Shown here in pieces: positions 42,904 to 53,250 of a stretch of 56,760 nucleotides of DNA. Every line of letters begins with the position of its first letter. Positions within the stretch are counted from its first letter, which is position 1. Position numbers and translations under genes: made by a program. The notes under the pieces were generated by a model that was not told where the DNA came from, made no database searches, and saw nothing but the letters and a program-made list of their open reading frames with translations. The stretch comes from an uncultured Pelagibacteraceae bacterium. GTDB taxonomy: Bacteria > Pseudomonadota > Alphaproteobacteria > Pelagibacterales > Pelagibacteraceae. The stretch is from contig CABYHH010000001.1 in assembly GCA_902518835.1 (NCBI GenBank), positions 108,052 through 164,811 on the forward strand. Reading direction: 5' to 3'.

Positions 42904-43794
42904 TTAAGCTTTCCAGTCGCCAATTTTGCTAAATAGAAAGTTTCTAAAAGCTTGAACTCTAGCTGTACTTTTTAAAGATTGCGGATAAACAAAATGAGTT
43001 TCAGTAATTGGACCTTCAGATTTTGGGAGAACTCTAATAACATTGTTGGAATTACTTACTAAATAATCTGGTAAAGCGGCAAGGCCAACTCCGGACTCTA
43101 CAGCTAAAAGTAAACCCATTACACTATTAACCTTCATTGTTGATTTCCTTTTTTTTCCATCATGCATTCCAAGTTTTAGTGCCCAATCTGGATTATAAAC
43201 TGGTGAGGGTGCTCCTTTTCCAAAAGATATGAATTTATGTTTATTTAAATCATTTATATTTTTTGGCATTCCATTTTTTTCAAGGTATTTGTTTGATCCA
43301 TAAATATGATACTTAATATCTACAAGTTTTTTTTGTATGTAGTTGAGTTGTTTTGGTCTTCTCATGAAGATACCGATGTCTGCCTGCCTTGTGCTTAAAT
43401 CTAATTCTTTGTCATCAAAAACTAACTCAATATCGATTTCTGGATTTAGCGTCATAAATTCTTGGATTCTAGGTGTTAACCAATGTGTTCCGAAACTTCT
43501 TACTGTTGTGATCGTCAATTTACCTGTAGGTTTATTCTTTTGATCTCCAAGCGAGGTTTCTACCTCTTTTAGTTTTGTTATAACTTCATGTGCAGTTTTA
43601 AATACATATTCTCCATTCTCAGTTAAAGTAAGACCTCTAGCGTGTCTTTCAAAAAGTTGAACTTTAAGATCTTGTTCTAATGATTGTATTTGTCTACTAA
43701 TAGCTGATTGACTCAGATTTAGATTAATTGTTGCATTAGTAAAGCTTCCAGCTTCGGCAACTGCGTGAAAAATTTTTAATTTATCCCAATCCAT
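42904..43794 (-). CDS. LysR-family transcriptional regulator
   Basis: 296 residues with the N-terminal LysR helix-turn-helix (FHAVAEAGSFTNATINLNLS and SAISRQIQSLEQDLKVQLFERHARGL) and a substrate-binding effector domain (TVRSFGTHWLTPRI, GVGLAALPDYLV). Its start overlaps the stop of acuI by one base (TAATG), so it is co-transcribed with acuI and folE rather than divergent, which is unusual for LysR regulators. The effector is unknown; acrylyl-CoA-related compounds would be a guess. Confidence 0.9.
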   Translation of the reverse strand: MDWDKLKIFHAVAEAGSFTNATINLNLSQSAISRQIQSLEQDLKVQLFERHARGLTLTENGEYVFKTAHEVITKLKEVETSLGDQKNKPTGKLTITTVRSFGTHWLTPRIQEFMTLNPEIDIELVFDDKELDLSTRQADIGIFMRRPKQLNYIQKKLVDIKYHIYGSNKYLEKNGMPKNINDLNKHKFISFGKGAPSPVYNPDWALKLGMHDGKKRKSTMKVNSVMGLLLAVESGVGLAALPDYLVSNSNNVIRVLPKSEGPITETHFVYPQSLKSTARVQAFRNFLFSKIGDWKA

Positions 43795-44795
43795 TATTTA
43801 TTTAAATCAACCAAAACTCTTCCAGAAATTTCACCTTTTAAAATTTTAGGATAAGTTTCAATTAATTCTTCTAAGCTTACTGTTTGAATAGATTTCTCTA
43901 ATAAATCAAAATCAATTAAATTCGCAGCTTCTCCCCAAATAAATTCTCTCCTTTTAATACTACAATTGGCTGAGTCCATGCCCCAAAGCTTTATACCTCG
44001 TAGCATAAAAGGTATCACATTAGTGTTTAATTCGTTAGTGCTTGCGTTTCCACAAATTGCAATAATTCCATTTGAATTAGTTTGAACTATTGCGTTAGCT
44101 AAAATTTTACCACCAACCGTGTCTACAACACCATCCCATAGACCTTTGTCTATAAGTCTAGGTTCTTTGTCAAATTCAGCTCTATTTACAACACTTTTAG
44201 CTCCCAATGATTTTAAGTAATCAGCTTTAGAGTCTTTTCCAGTTACTGCAGTTACATTAAATCCCATTTTATTTAATGCTATTACTGCAACACTTCCAAC
44301 ACCACCTGACGCTCCAGTGACCAAAACATTATTTACTTTTTCACCAAGTGAGATTTCTTCTCTTGATTTAATTGCAAAAGCACTCATTAATGAAGTAAAA
44401 CCAGCTGTTCCAAGTATCATTGATTGTTTACTAGTCAAATTTTTTGGTTTTTTAACTAAAAAATCACCATTAACTTTTGCAACTTGAGAATATCCACCGT
44501 AAAAAATTTCTCCAACTCTAAAACCAGTTAAAATTACTTCATCACCCTCTTTAAAATTTGAATTTTGGCTTTCTAAAACTGTTCCTGAGAAATCTATACC
44601 TGGAATATGAGGGAACTCTTTTACTAATCTCCCACCATTTTTTAAGATCATGCCGTCTTTAAAATTAAGATCTGAATAATCTACCTTAATAGTAACATCA
44701 CCGTGCTTTAAAAAACTTTTATCAATGGATTTTACCTCACGTGTAAACTCTTCGCCTTTTTGATTTAAAATTAATGCTTTAAATTGATTAGACAC
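43794..44795 (-). CDS. acuI: Acryloyl-CoA reductase-type MDR oxidoreductase
   Basis: 333 residues, medium-chain dehydrogenase/reductase of the YhdH/AcuI group: KDGMILKNGG, PGIDFSGTV and VLVTGASGGVGSVAVIAL (NADPH-binding) are group-specific, and there is no zinc-binding pattern. AcuI reduces acryloyl-CoA to propionyl-CoA and protects cells from acrylate made from DMSP. It starts one base after folE's stop and shares TAATG with the LysR gene. It could in principle act on other enoyl substrates. Confidence 0.85.
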   Translation of the reverse strand: MSNQFKALILNQKGEEFTREVKSIDKSFLKHGDVTIKVDYSDLNFKDGMILKNGGRLVKEFPHIPGIDFSGTVLESQNSNFKEGDEVILTGFRVGEIFYGGYSQVAKVNGDFLVKKPKNLTSKQSMILGTAGFTSLMSAFAIKSREEISLGEKVNNVLVTGASGGVGSVAVIALNKMGFNVTAVTGKDSKADYLKSLGAKSVVNRAEFDKEPRLIDKGLWDGVVDTVGGKILANAIVQTNSNGIIAICGNASTNELNTNVIPFMLRGIKLWGMDSANCSIKRREFIWGEAANLIDFDLLEKSIQTVSLEELIETYPKILKGEISGRVLVDLNK

Positions 44796-44796
44796 T

Positions 44797-45411
44797 TTAA
44801 TCTTTTGTTATACTGATAAATCTCAAATATCTATTTTGATAACTTAGATCTTCCTTAAATTGACCTAAATAATAATTTGTTACTGTTGTTGCTTGTTCTT
44901 TTTTTATACCTCTCATTGTCATACACTGATGAGTTGAGTCTATAGTTACTGCAACCCCTTTTGCATCTAAAGATTTCATAAGGGTATTCGCAATTTGCAT
45001 AGTTAATCTCTCTTGTGTTTGCAATCTTTTTGAAAATACTTCTACAACTCTTGCTAATTTACTTAAACCAACAACTCTATCATTTGGGATGTAAGCTACA
45101 TGAGCTTTTCCAATTATTGGAGCCATATGATGTTCACAATGACTTTGTACTGAAATATTTTTCTGGATAACCATATCATCATAACCATCAACATCGCCAA
45201 AAGTTTTATCTAAAATTTGATTAGGGTCCTCTTTATAACCTTTAAAATATTCTTTGAATGCTTTAACAACTCTTTTAGGTGTTTCTAATAATCCTTCTCT
45301 GTTGGGATCTTCACCCATCCAGGATAATATTGTTTTAAATGCTTCTTCGGCCTCTTCATCCGAAATCTTTTTTAAATTTTCGTTGTTATCTGTATCTTTA
45401 ACTAATTTCAT
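44797..45411 (-). CDS. folE: GTP cyclohydrolase I
   Basis: 204 residues, with zinc-binding CEHHMAPIIGKAHVAYIP and C-terminal CMTMRGIKK (Cys ligand). It converts GTP to 7,8-dihydroneopterin triphosphate, the first step of folate (and possibly queuosine) synthesis. The C-terminus, YLGQFKEDLSYQNRYLRFI, has the usual ending. The operon order is folE, acuI, lysR. The start is divergent from hisI with a 76-base gap of A+T-rich DNA. Confidence 0.95.
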   Translation of the reverse strand: MKLVKDTDNNENLKKISDEEAEEAFKTILSWMGEDPNREGLLETPKRVVKAFKEYFKGYKEDPNQILDKTFGDVDGYDDMVIQKNISVQSHCEHHMAPIIGKAHVAYIPNDRVVGLSKLARVVEVFSKRLQTQERLTMQIANTLMKSLDAKGVAVTIDSTHQCMTMRGIKKEQATTVTNYYLGQFKEDLSYQNRYLRFISITKD

Positions 45412-45487
45412 GGAGAGTTTTATACCTATAAATATACGTTTTTAAAATATTTAATATATCTGTATATATGCTACATAATCACCATTT

Positions 45488-45955
45488 ATGTTCAAAAAAA
45501 GAGAAAATATACTTGAAATTGAAGAAGGAAATCTTCTTTCACCAAAATTTGATAATGATGGTCTGATCCCAGTTATCACTATGTGTGTAAATACAAAGGA
45601 AATTTTAATGCATGGATATATGAATGTCGAAGCCTTAAAAAAAACGATTGAGACAAAGGAAGCTCATTATTTTAGTAGATCAAGAAAAGCTTTATGGCAT
45701 AAAGGTAAAACAAGTGGCTTTGTGCAAAAAGTTATTGAGATTAGAGTTGATGATGATCAAGATTCTATTTGGTTGACTGTGGATATTGGTGAAGGTGCTA
45801 GTTGCCATGTAGGCTATCGATCTTGTTTTTATAGATCTATTCCTTTAGGACCAATAGAAAATGGAAGAAAAGTCGAAATGAAATTTACTGAAAAAGAAAA
45901 AAAATTTGATCCTGAAAAAGTTTATAAAGGTCAACCTAATCCAACAAAAATATAA
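45488..45955 (+). CDS. hisI: Phosphoribosyl-AMP cyclohydrolase
   Basis: 155 residues. The HisI core is complete: SRSRKALWHKGKTSG and the metal-binding DIGEGASCHVGYRSCF with its cysteines. It opens the purine ring of PR-AMP in histidine synthesis. No fused HisE domain is present (about 100 residues shorter than HisIE). It ends in ATAATGA, overlapping the start of the DUF2237 gene by one base. Confidence 0.95.
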   Translation: MFKKRENILEIEEGNLLSPKFDNDGLIPVITMCVNTKEILMHGYMNVEALKKTIETKEAHYFSRSRKALWHKGKTSGFVQKVIEIRVDDDQDSIWLTVDIGEGASCHVGYRSCFYRSIPLGPIENGRKVEMKFTEKEKKFDPEKVYKGQPNPTKI

Positions 45956-46329
45956 TGAAAGAAAGTCAAAAAAACGTTTTAGGTGAAAATCTAGAAGAGT
46001 GTTCTTTAGATCCTTTAACAGGATGGTATAGAGACGGTTGTTGTAATACTGATGAAAACGACCAGGGCTTACATACAGTGTGTGCAAAAGTTACAACTGA
46101 ATTTTTAGAATGGTGCAAAGAAGCTGGCAACGATTTGATAACACCTCACCCAGAATTTGGATTTCCAGGACTTAAAGATGGTGATGGTTGGTGTGTATGT
46201 GCATCCTGGTATGCAAGGGCAGTAGAAGCTGGTAAAGGATGTCCAATTTATTTAAAAAGAACACACCAAAATACATTAAAAATACTACCTATTGAAACTC
46301 TTAAAAAATTTGCAATCGACCTCTCTTGA
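45955..46329 (+). CDS. DUF2237-family protein
   Basis: 124 residues: NVLGENLEECSLDPLTGWYR at the start, DGCCNTDENDQGLHTVCAKV, and DGWCVCASWYARA match the DUF2237 pattern with several conserved cysteines. The function is unknown; the cysteine pattern could bind metal. It follows hisI with a one-base overlap and is convergent with the ETF-QO gene, whose stop lies one base away. Confidence 0.85.
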   Translation: MKESQKNVLGENLEECSLDPLTGWYRDGCCNTDENDQGLHTVCAKVTTEFLEWCKEAGNDLITPHPEFGFPGLKDGDGWCVCASWYARAVEAGKGCPIYLKRTHQNTLKILPIETLKKFAIDLS

Positions 46330-47950
46330 TTACATATTTCCATATTTAGGACCACCTCCGCCTTCTGGCGTAATCCAATTAATATTTTGAGAAGGCTCCT
46401 TAATATCACAAGTTTTACAATGAATACAATTTTGTGAATTAATAACAAACTTATAAATATCACTTTCTTTCTGAACTTCGTACACTCCCGCTGGACAATA
46501 TCTTTGAGCTGGTTCATCAAATTTTTCTAAAGTATAATTAATCGGTAAATTTGGATTTTTTAATTGCAAATGTACTGGCTGATTATCTGAATGATTTGTT
46601 CCAGTTAAATAAACAGAACTAGTTTTATCAAATGTAATCACATTGTCAGGTTTAGGATAATCAATTTTAGGCATTTCTTTCACAGATTTTAAAGTTTCAT
46701 GATCTGCATGTTTGTGTTTAAGAGTAAATGGTAATTTGCCCCTAAACAAAATTTGATCTATCCCAGTGAAAATAATTCCTAATATTAATCCCCAACTAAA
46801 ACTCGGTTTAACATTTCTTGCTTTAAAAAGCTCTTCATATAACCAGCTATTTTTAAATTTATCTTCATAAATTGATAAATCTTTTTTTTCTTTTATGTGA
46901 TCGTTAATTACTTCTGCAGCTATCATTCCACTTTTCATAGCAGTGTGAGAACCTTTGATTTTTGGCATATTTAAAGTTCCTGCGTCACATCCGATTAATA
47001 ATGCTCCTGGCATAAACATTTTTGGTAAACTTTGTAAGCCACCTTCAATTAACGCTCTAGCTCCGTATGAAATTCTTTTTCCACCTTCTATAATTTTTCT
47101 TATAGCAGGATGTGTTTTAAATCTTTGAAATTCTTCAAAAGGAGATAAATATGGATTTTTATAGTCCAAACCGATTACATATCCTAAAAAAAACCTGTTT
47201 ATTTTCAGCATGATAGATAAAGCTTCCACCGTATGTATTATTATCCAATGGCCATCCAGCTGTGTGCATAACCATTCCTTCTTGATGATTTTTCTCATCT
47301 ATTTCCCAGATCTCTTTTAAGCCTATTCCATATTGTTGAGGGCTTTTACCTTTATCTAATTCAAACTTTTTAATTAATTGTTTGCCTAAATGACCTCTGC
47401 AACCTTCTGCAAATACTGTTACTTTACCTAAAAGTTCTATACCTGGTTCATAATTATCTTTTTTATTTCCCTCTTTATCAATACCCATATCTTGAGTAGC
47501 AACACCTTTTACGGAACCATCTTCATTATATAGAATTTCACTTGCAGGAAACCCAGGAAATATCTCAACACCTAATGTTTCAGCTTGCTCAGCAAGCCAT
47601 CTGCATAGATTGGCTAGACTGATAATGTAATTGTTATGATTTTTCTGAACAGAAGGTAACAACCAAGTTGGCCAGCTTAGTGACTTATTTTTACTCAAAA
47701 ATAAAAATTTTTCTTTTGTGACTTTTGTTTTAATAGGTGAATTAAGTTCTTTCCAATTAGGAATTAATTCATCTAACGCTCTAGTTTCAAAAACATTACC
47801 ACTTAAAATGTGTGCCCCTATTTCTGAAGCTTTTTCCAACACACAAACGTTTAGATTAGCATCTAATTGTTTTAACTTAATTGCTGTAGATAGACCTGAC
47901 GGACCACCACCAACAATTACAACATCATATTCCATTGTCTCTCTAGACAT
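46330..47950 (-). CDS. etfD: Electron-transfer flavoprotein:ubiquinone oxidoreductase, frameshifted
   Basis: ETF-QO moves electrons from reduced ETF to ubiquinone at the inner membrane. The first frame carries VVIVGGGPSGLS (FAD) and runs to residue 263; the second frame carries KTHPAIRKIIEGGKRISYG and the C-terminal 4Fe-4S site CIHCKTCDIKEP. The break is an A8 run at 47186-47193 (T8 in the sense strand); removing one base joins ENKQVF to LGYVIGLDYKN and gives 539 residues, the normal length. It may be a sequencing error, a true mutation or slippage. It is the last gene after etfA, etfB and the dimethylglycine dehydrogenase. Confidence 0.88.
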
Positions 47951-47973
47951 AACTTAATTTTCTACAGATTATA

Positions 47974-48927
47974 TTATTTTTGTATAGTGTTTAATTTGTT
48001 CAATTCTTCTAAAAATTTAGGAAGAGCATCAAATAAATCTGCCTCTAGACCATAATCAGCAACACTAAAAATTGGTGCTTCACCATCTTTATTAATAGCT
48101 ACAATAACTTTACTCTCTTTCATTCCAGCTAAATGTTGAATTGCTCCTGAAATACCAACAGCAATGTATAAATCGGGCACAACTACTTTACCAGTTTGTC
48201 CAACTTGGTGATCATTAGTTATATAACCTGCATCAACAGCTGCTCTAGATGCGCCTATCGCTGCATTTAGTTTATCTGCTACCGCCGTTATTAATTTAAA
48301 ATTTTCACCACTTTGCATTCCCCTACCCCCAGAAATTACAACTCTTGCTGTTCCAAGTTCTGGTCTATCAGATTTAATCTCTTCCTTTTTTATAAATTTT
48401 GATAAATCTGAAGAATCGCCAACTTCTCCATTTAAAATTTCAGCAGCTCCCCCAGAAGTTGGTGCTGGATCAAAAGAAGTTGGTCTTATAGTAACACACT
48501 TAATTTTGTCAGAACTTTTTACCGTAGCAAATGCATTACCTGCATAAATTGGTCTTAAAAAAGTATCCTCTGAAATAACTTTTGTTATATCGCTCACTTG
48601 AGAAATATCTAGCAAAGCAGCAACTCGTGGCATTAAATTTTTACCAAATGTATTAGCTGAACACATTATATGTGAGTAATCTTTTGATAGTCTAATTATA
48701 ACGGAAGTATAATTTTCAGCTAAATAATTTTCATATAGGGGATTATTTATGTGGATTACTTTTTTAACATTTGGAATTTCCGAAACAGCTTTTGCTACAC
48801 TATCAGAGTTTGAGCCTAGAACTAAAACATGTACTTCCTCATTAACTTTTGATGCAGCTGATATAGCGTTCAAAGTGAAAGGTTTAAGTTCTTTGTTGTT
48901 ATGTTCTGCAATTAATAATACTGACAT
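47974..48927 (-). CDS. etfA: Electron transfer flavoprotein, alpha subunit
   Basis: 317 residues. The C-terminal FAD-binding domain has the family signature with LYIAVGISGAIQHLAGMKES near residue 255, preceded by VISGGRGMQSGENFKL and GASRAAVDAGY. The N-terminal domain is an adenine-nucleotide alpha hydrolase-like fold. With EtfB it forms the soluble carrier between dimethylglycine dehydrogenase and ETF-QO. It starts one base after the etfB stop. Confidence 0.95.
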   Translation of the reverse strand: MSVLLIAEHNNKELKPFTLNAISAASKVNEEVHVLVLGSNSDSVAKAVSEIPNVKKVIHINNPLYENYLAENYTSVIIRLSKDYSHIMCSANTFGKNLMPRVAALLDISQVSDITKVISEDTFLRPIYAGNAFATVKSSDKIKCVTIRPTSFDPAPTSGGAAEILNGEVGDSSDLSKFIKKEEIKSDRPELGTARVVISGGRGMQSGENFKLITAVADKLNAAIGASRAAVDAGYITNDHQVGQTGKVVVPDLYIAVGISGAIQHLAGMKESKVIVAINKDGEAPIFSVADYGLEADLFDALPKFLEELNKLNTIQK

Positions 48928-49677
48928 TTAAATAACTTTAGCCTCATTTTTTAATTTTTGCACCAATTCTTCAACACTTGCGACTTTAATCCCAGCTTTT
49001 CTTTTTGGAGGCTCTTCTACCTTAATTTGTTCTATTCTAGGTTTTGTATCAACTCCTAAATCAGATGCACTTAACTGTTCTATGGGTTTTTTTTTTGCTT
49101 TCATTATATTTGGCAAAGATGCATAACGAGGTTCATTTAATCTTAAATCACATGTTACTATTGCAGGAACATTAACTTCTATTGTCTCAAGACCTTCATC
49201 AACTTCTCTTGTGACTTCTAATGATTTGTCTTTTACATTTATTTTTGATGCAAATGTTGCTTGTGGCCAATTAAGTAACGCAGCTAACATTTGGCCTGTT
49301 TGGTTACAGTCATCATCAATCGCTTGTTTTCCCATAAAAACTAAATCTGGTTTTTCTTTTTCAACTATTTTTTGTAAAATTTTTGAAACTGCTAACGGTT
49401 CTACAATTCCATCGACTTTAACCAGTATTCCCCTATCCGCACCAACTGCTAATGCTTTTCTAACTGTGTCTTGGGCTTTTTCTTCTCCAACTGAAACTGC
49501 AATTACTTCTTTGGCTTTACCTGACTCTTTTATTTTTACTGCTTCTTCAATTGCATTGTCGTCAGGGGGATTTGTGGACATTTTAACATTATCTGTAACA
49601 ACACCTGATCCATCTTCTTTAACTCTAATTTGAACATTATAATCAATAACTCTTTTTACTGCGACTAGAATTTTCAT
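48928..49677 (-). CDS. etfB: Electron transfer flavoprotein, beta subunit
   Basis: 249 residues with the EtfB signature [20 protein letters not shown] (about residue 165) and the conserved [20 protein letters not shown]-binding region. The N-terminus [20 protein letters not shown] is typical. The start touches the stop of the dimethylglycine dehydrogenase gene (49677). The order DMGDH, etfB, etfA, etfD is a complete electron route. Confidence 0.95.
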   Translation of the reverse strand: MKILVAVKRVIDYNVQIRVKEDGSGVVTDNVKMSTNPPDDNAIEEAVKIKESGKAKEVIAVSVGEEKAQDTVRKALAVGADRGILVKVDGIVEPLAVSKILQKIVEKEKPDLVFMGKQAIDDDCNQTGQMLAALLNWPQATFASKINVKDKSLEVTREVDEGLETIEVNVPAIVTCDLRLNEPRYASLPNIMKAKKKPIEQLSASDLGVDTKPRIEQIKVEEPPKRKAGIKVASVEELVQKLKNEAKVI

Positions 49678-52109
49678 TAAGCTCTTAATAATTTATTTTC
49701 ATTATCATATGGACTTTCTTCAAGAATTGTAGCCTCATACATTTTTCCAAGTATATCAACTTTAAGTTTTTCACCTACATTTGCAAGATCAGGTTTTACC
49801 ATCGCTAGAGCTATTGATTTATCTAACCTAAAACCATACTCACCCCCTGTCGCTCTCCCAACTACTTTATCATCCTTATAAATAGGATTGTTACCTAAAA
49901 CATCTGAGTCTGTTGTATTATGAACTTCAAGAGTTACTAATTTGTTGTCAAAACCTTTTTCTCTCCATTTATTTAAAGCTTCAAGACCTATAAAATTTCC
50001 TTTGTTTGGGTGAACAAATCTATCCAAACCAGACTCATAAGGAGAGTACTCAATTGATAATTCTGTACCCACTAATTTATAAGATTTTTCAATTCTTAGA
50101 CTATTCATTGCTCTTATTCCAAAAGGCTTGATACCTAAATCTTTTCCTGCTTCCATAAGTTTATCAAAAATATGGTTTTGATATTCAATTGGATGATGTA
50201 ATTCCCACCCTAGTTCACCTACAAAATTAACTCTCATCGCATTTACAGGAGCATATCCAACATTTACTTTTTTAGCTGTAAGCCACTTAAAATTTTCGTT
50301 TGAAAAATCATCTGTTGAAACTTTTTGCATTAATTCTCTTGCTTTAGGCCCTGCAACTACGAGAACTCCATTGCTGTTGGTTAGATCTTCAAATATAACA
50401 GAACCATCAGTTGGCATCCATTTTTGAATCCAATCATGATCTAATCTTAGATTGGCTCCAGCAGATACAAGGTAGTAACTATTTTCTGCCTCTTTCATGA
50501 TTGTAAATTCTGAGTGTACTCCTCCTTTAGTATTTAGGGCATGACATAAGTTTATTCTTCCAATTTTTTTTGGAAGTTTATTTGCAACAAGATAATCTAA
50601 AAATTCTTCAGCTTTAGGACCTTTAATTCTACATTTTGCAAATGCAGTCATATCTAATAGACCAACATTTTTTTTAACATTTTCACATTCTTTTTTAATA
50701 GCATCAAACCACTTTGATCTTCTAAAAGACCAATCATCTTTTTGATCCATGCCATCAGTTGCAAAAAAATTTGGCCGTTCCCATCCAAACTTTTGGCCAA
50801 AAACAGCTCCAAGGTTTTTCATTCTTTCATAACAAGGAGAGGTTCTAAGAGGTCTTGCAGCTGGTCTTTCTTCATCAGGATAATGAACTATAAAAACATG
50901 GCTATAAGCTTCTTCATTTTTTGCTTTTAAGTATGACTTGGTTGCATAATTACCATAACGTCTTGGCTCTACACCAAGCATATCAATAGTTGGCTCCCCA
51001 TCTACAATCCATTCAGCTAATTGCCAACCTGCACCACCTGCAGCAGTGATACCAAAACTATGACCTTCATTGATCCAAAAATTTTTAAGTCCCCATGCTG
51101 GACCAACTATTGGATTTCCATCTGGGGTATAACAGATTGCTCCGTTATAAACTTTTTTTACCCCAACTTCTCCAAAAGCTGGAACACGATGTATAGCTCC
51201 TTCAATATGTGGAGCTAGTCTATCTAAGTCTTCTTGAAATAATTCATACTCTGAATTTTTAGACGGTCCTTCTACATAACAAGCTGGCGCGCCATCCTCA
51301 TAAGGACCTAAGATTAAACCTCCTGCCTCTTCTCTCATGTACCATCTACTATCACTATCTCTTAATACACCCATTTCAGGAAGGCCTTCTTTTTTTCTTT
51401 TTTGTATTTCAGGATGCGGTTCTGTAACGATGTATTGATGTTCAACAGGTATAACTGGAATATCTAATCCTACCATTTCTCCTGTTTGTCTTGCAAAATT
51501 ACCTGAACAAGAAATTACATGTTCACATTCAATAGAACCTTTATCGGTTTCAACAATCCATTCATCTTTATTTTGTTTTATTGATAAAACTGTTGTGTTC
51601 CTATAAATTTCAGCTCCTTTATTCCTCGCTCCTGTTGCTAGAGCTTGCGTTAAGTCTGCTGGTTGAATATATCCATCTTCTGGATGCTGAATAGCACCAA
51701 TTAAATCGTCTGTATGACATAAAGGCCAAATTTCCTTTACTTGTTTAGGAGTTAAAAATTTTACGTCAACTCCAATCGTTCTAGCTACACCAGCATATTG
51801 ATGATACTCATCCATCCTATCTTTAGTACTAGCTAAACGAATATTTGAAACCACACTAAAACCAACATTTTTTCCTGTCTCTTCCTCTAATGTTTTATAA
51901 AGATTAACAGCATACTTATGAAGTTGACCCACAGAGTAGCTCATATTGAATAGTGGCAACAGGCCAGCTGCGTGCCAAGTAGATCCTGATGTGAGTTCTT
52001 TTCTCTCAACTAAAACAACATCTGACCATCCTTTTTTTGCTAAATGATAAAGTGCACTTACACCAACAACTCCACCACCGACTACCACTACTTTTGTTTT
52101 AGATTTCAT
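49677..52109 (-). CDS. Dimethylglycine/sarcosine dehydrogenase-type FAD and GcvT protein
   Basis: 810 residues: an N-terminal DAO-type FAD domain ([29 protein letters not shown] contains the His that carries covalent FAD in mammalian DMGDH), then a FAO-type insert, then a GcvT/aminomethyltransferase domain and a C-terminal barrel (about 430-800) that bind folate. It demethylates dimethylglycine (or sarcosine), giving methylene-tetrahydrofolate, with electrons going to ETF. In SAR11 this serves glycine betaine catabolism, supplying C1 units and glycine. The exact methylated amine is not decided by sequence. Confidence 0.85.
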   Translation of the reverse strand: MKSKTKVVVVGGGVVGVSALYHLAKKGWSDVVLVERKELTSGSTWHAAGLLPLFNMSYSVGQLHKYAVNLYKTLEEETGKNVGFSVVSNIRLASTKDRMDEYHQYAGVARTIGVDVKFLTPKQVKEIWPLCHTDDLIGAIQHPEDGYIQPADLTQALATGARNKGAEIYRNTTVLSIKQNKDEWIVETDKGSIECEHVISCSGNFARQTGEMVGLDIPVIPVEHQYIVTEPHPEIQKRKKEGLPEMGVLRDSDSRWYMREEAGGLILGPYEDGAPACYVEGPSKNSEYELFQEDLDRLAPHIEGAIHRVPAFGEVGVKKVYNGAICYTPDGNPIVGPAWGLKNFWINEGHSFGITAAGGAGWQLAEWIVDGEPTIDMLGVEPRRYGNYATKSYLKAKNEEAYSHVFIVHYPDEERPAARPLRTSPCYERMKNLGAVFGQKFGWERPNFFATDGMDQKDDWSFRRSKWFDAIKKECENVKKNVGLLDMTAFAKCRIKGPKAEEFLDYLVANKLPKKIGRINLCHALNTKGGVHSEFTIMKEAENSYYLVSAGANLRLDHDWIQKWMPTDGSVIFEDLTNSNGVLVVAGPKARELMQKVSTDDFSNENFKWLTAKKVNVGYAPVNAMRVNFVGELGWELHHPIEYQNHIFDKLMEAGKDLGIKPFGIRAMNSLRIEKSYKLVGTELSIEYSPYESGLDRFVHPNKGNFIGLEALNKWREKGFDNKLVTLEVHNTTDSDVLGNNPIYKDDKVVGRATGGEYGFRLDKSIALAMVKPDLANVGEKLKVDILGKMYEATILEESPYDNENKLLRA

Positions 52110-52165
52110 AATCTGATTCCTACTAAATTTTTATTCATTTCGAAACAAAATTGTATTAATGCTAT

Positions 52166-52639
52166 TCAAATTGAACTTCCTAAGGGCTCAGGGCTTGATA
52201 CCATAGTAGTTAACCAACAATCCTTTAAAGGTCCATCCTCTGTATATTTTTCGACTTGCCAATTAAATTTATGATAAATTTTTTCTTTATCTAATATGAT
52301 TACCTCAAATTGTGCCCAACTGTCTCCACCTCTCACTTGAGTAATAGTATGACTTAAATGATTTATCATCATTTGATAGTTATTCCCTTTTATCATTCTT
52401 TTAAACCTATCTAATGGACCAGTGGCTTTTTTGTTATTTGGATGTGCAAAGTTCCATGTTTGCTCTATGCCACTATCTACAAATCCATCATCATTTTTTT
52501 GTAAACCCAGTAATTGTATTTTAACAACTTCGGAAGGATTTATTTTACTGTTTGGCTCAAGTAATTCTGCTTTTGAAATTGAAAGAGGAATAAAGAAAAT
52601 TATTAGTAAATTAAATATTACTTGCAGTTTTTTGAACAT
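52166..52639 (-). CDS. DUF4864-like secreted protein
   Basis: 157 residues with a signal peptide (VIFNLLIIFFIPLSISKA). The body has the pattern QLLGLQKNDDGFVDSGIEQT and WNFAHPNNKKATGP, and a C-terminal KDCWLTTMV, which fits the DUF4864 family of proteins with an NTF2-like fold. No activity is known. It overlaps the end of the upstream flavodoxin-fold gene by 29 bases. Confidence 0.7.
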   Translation of the reverse strand: MFKKLQVIFNLLIIFFIPLSISKAELLEPNSKINPSEVVKIQLLGLQKNDDGFVDSGIEQTWNFAHPNNKKATGPLDRFKRMIKGNNYQMMINHLSHTITQVRGGDSWAQFEVIILDKEKIYHKFNWQVEKYTEDGPLKDCWLTTMVSSPEPLGSSI

Positions 52640-53180
52640 CTTTTAAGAATTTTTCTCTTTTTTTGTCTCCTACGAATGGTACAGCAAAGTATCTTCTGTA
52701 TATAACATCCGTTATGCCGCATATATTGAATACACCCCTTCTTAATCTTTTAGTTGGCATATTTAAGAAAAAAGTTCTTACCGCAAATTGAGGAGAACCA
52801 TAAGTACAAAATACAACTGCTTTTTTTCCCTTCAAGTTGCCTAGAGGGTATCCATAATTCCCAAATAATCTTTTAAATTTAAATGCCCATGGTGGTGCAA
52901 GAACTTTATCTATCCATCCCTCAACTATCGCTGGCATCCTAAAATTCCATATAGGTGCAATTAGAACTATAGCATCAGATTTTTCTATTCTATTTCTATG
53001 ATCTAATACAGTTTCATCTGGTTCTTCACCTGAAAAAACTGGATCAAATTTTTCTTTATACAAGTCTACAATATCAACTGCGTGACCATCTTTTGTAACT
53101 GTTTCAATAAATGTGTCTCTGATTGCAGCATTGAAAGATTTTTCATTATAATGGCCATAAACAATAAAAATTTTTTTCAT
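52611..53180 (-). CDS. Flavodoxin-fold NAD(P)H:quinone oxidoreductase family protein
   Basis: 189 residues: IFIVYGHYNEKSFNAAI at the FMN-phosphate-binding start and APIWNFRMPAIVEGWIDKV in the middle are typical of the NQO1/KefF/MdaB type. FCTYGSPQFAVRTFF is the FMN-contact loop. Such enzymes reduce quinones with NAD(P)H by two electrons and may protect against oxidative stress. The 70 bases upstream hold no other gene. Confidence 0.85.
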   Translation of the reverse strand: MKKIFIVYGHYNEKSFNAAIRDTFIETVTKDGHAVDIVDLYKEKFDPVFSGEEPDETVLDHRNRIEKSDAIVLIAPIWNFRMPAIVEGWIDKVLAPPWAFKFKRLFGNYGYPLGNLKGKKAVVFCTYGSPQFAVRTFFLNMPTKRLRRGVFNICGITDVIYRRYFAVPFVGDKKREKFLKDVQKTASNI

Positions 53181-53250
53181 TTAAACAAGTTATAATATAA
53201 AATAAACACTTTTTTTATCATTTATTTATAATTGAATTGCGTTAACCAAA

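Noticed and set aside
49211-49633. 140-codon open frame on the plus strand
   Set aside because: It lies wholly antisense to etfB, which has clear family motifs; long antisense frames are common over such codon patterns.
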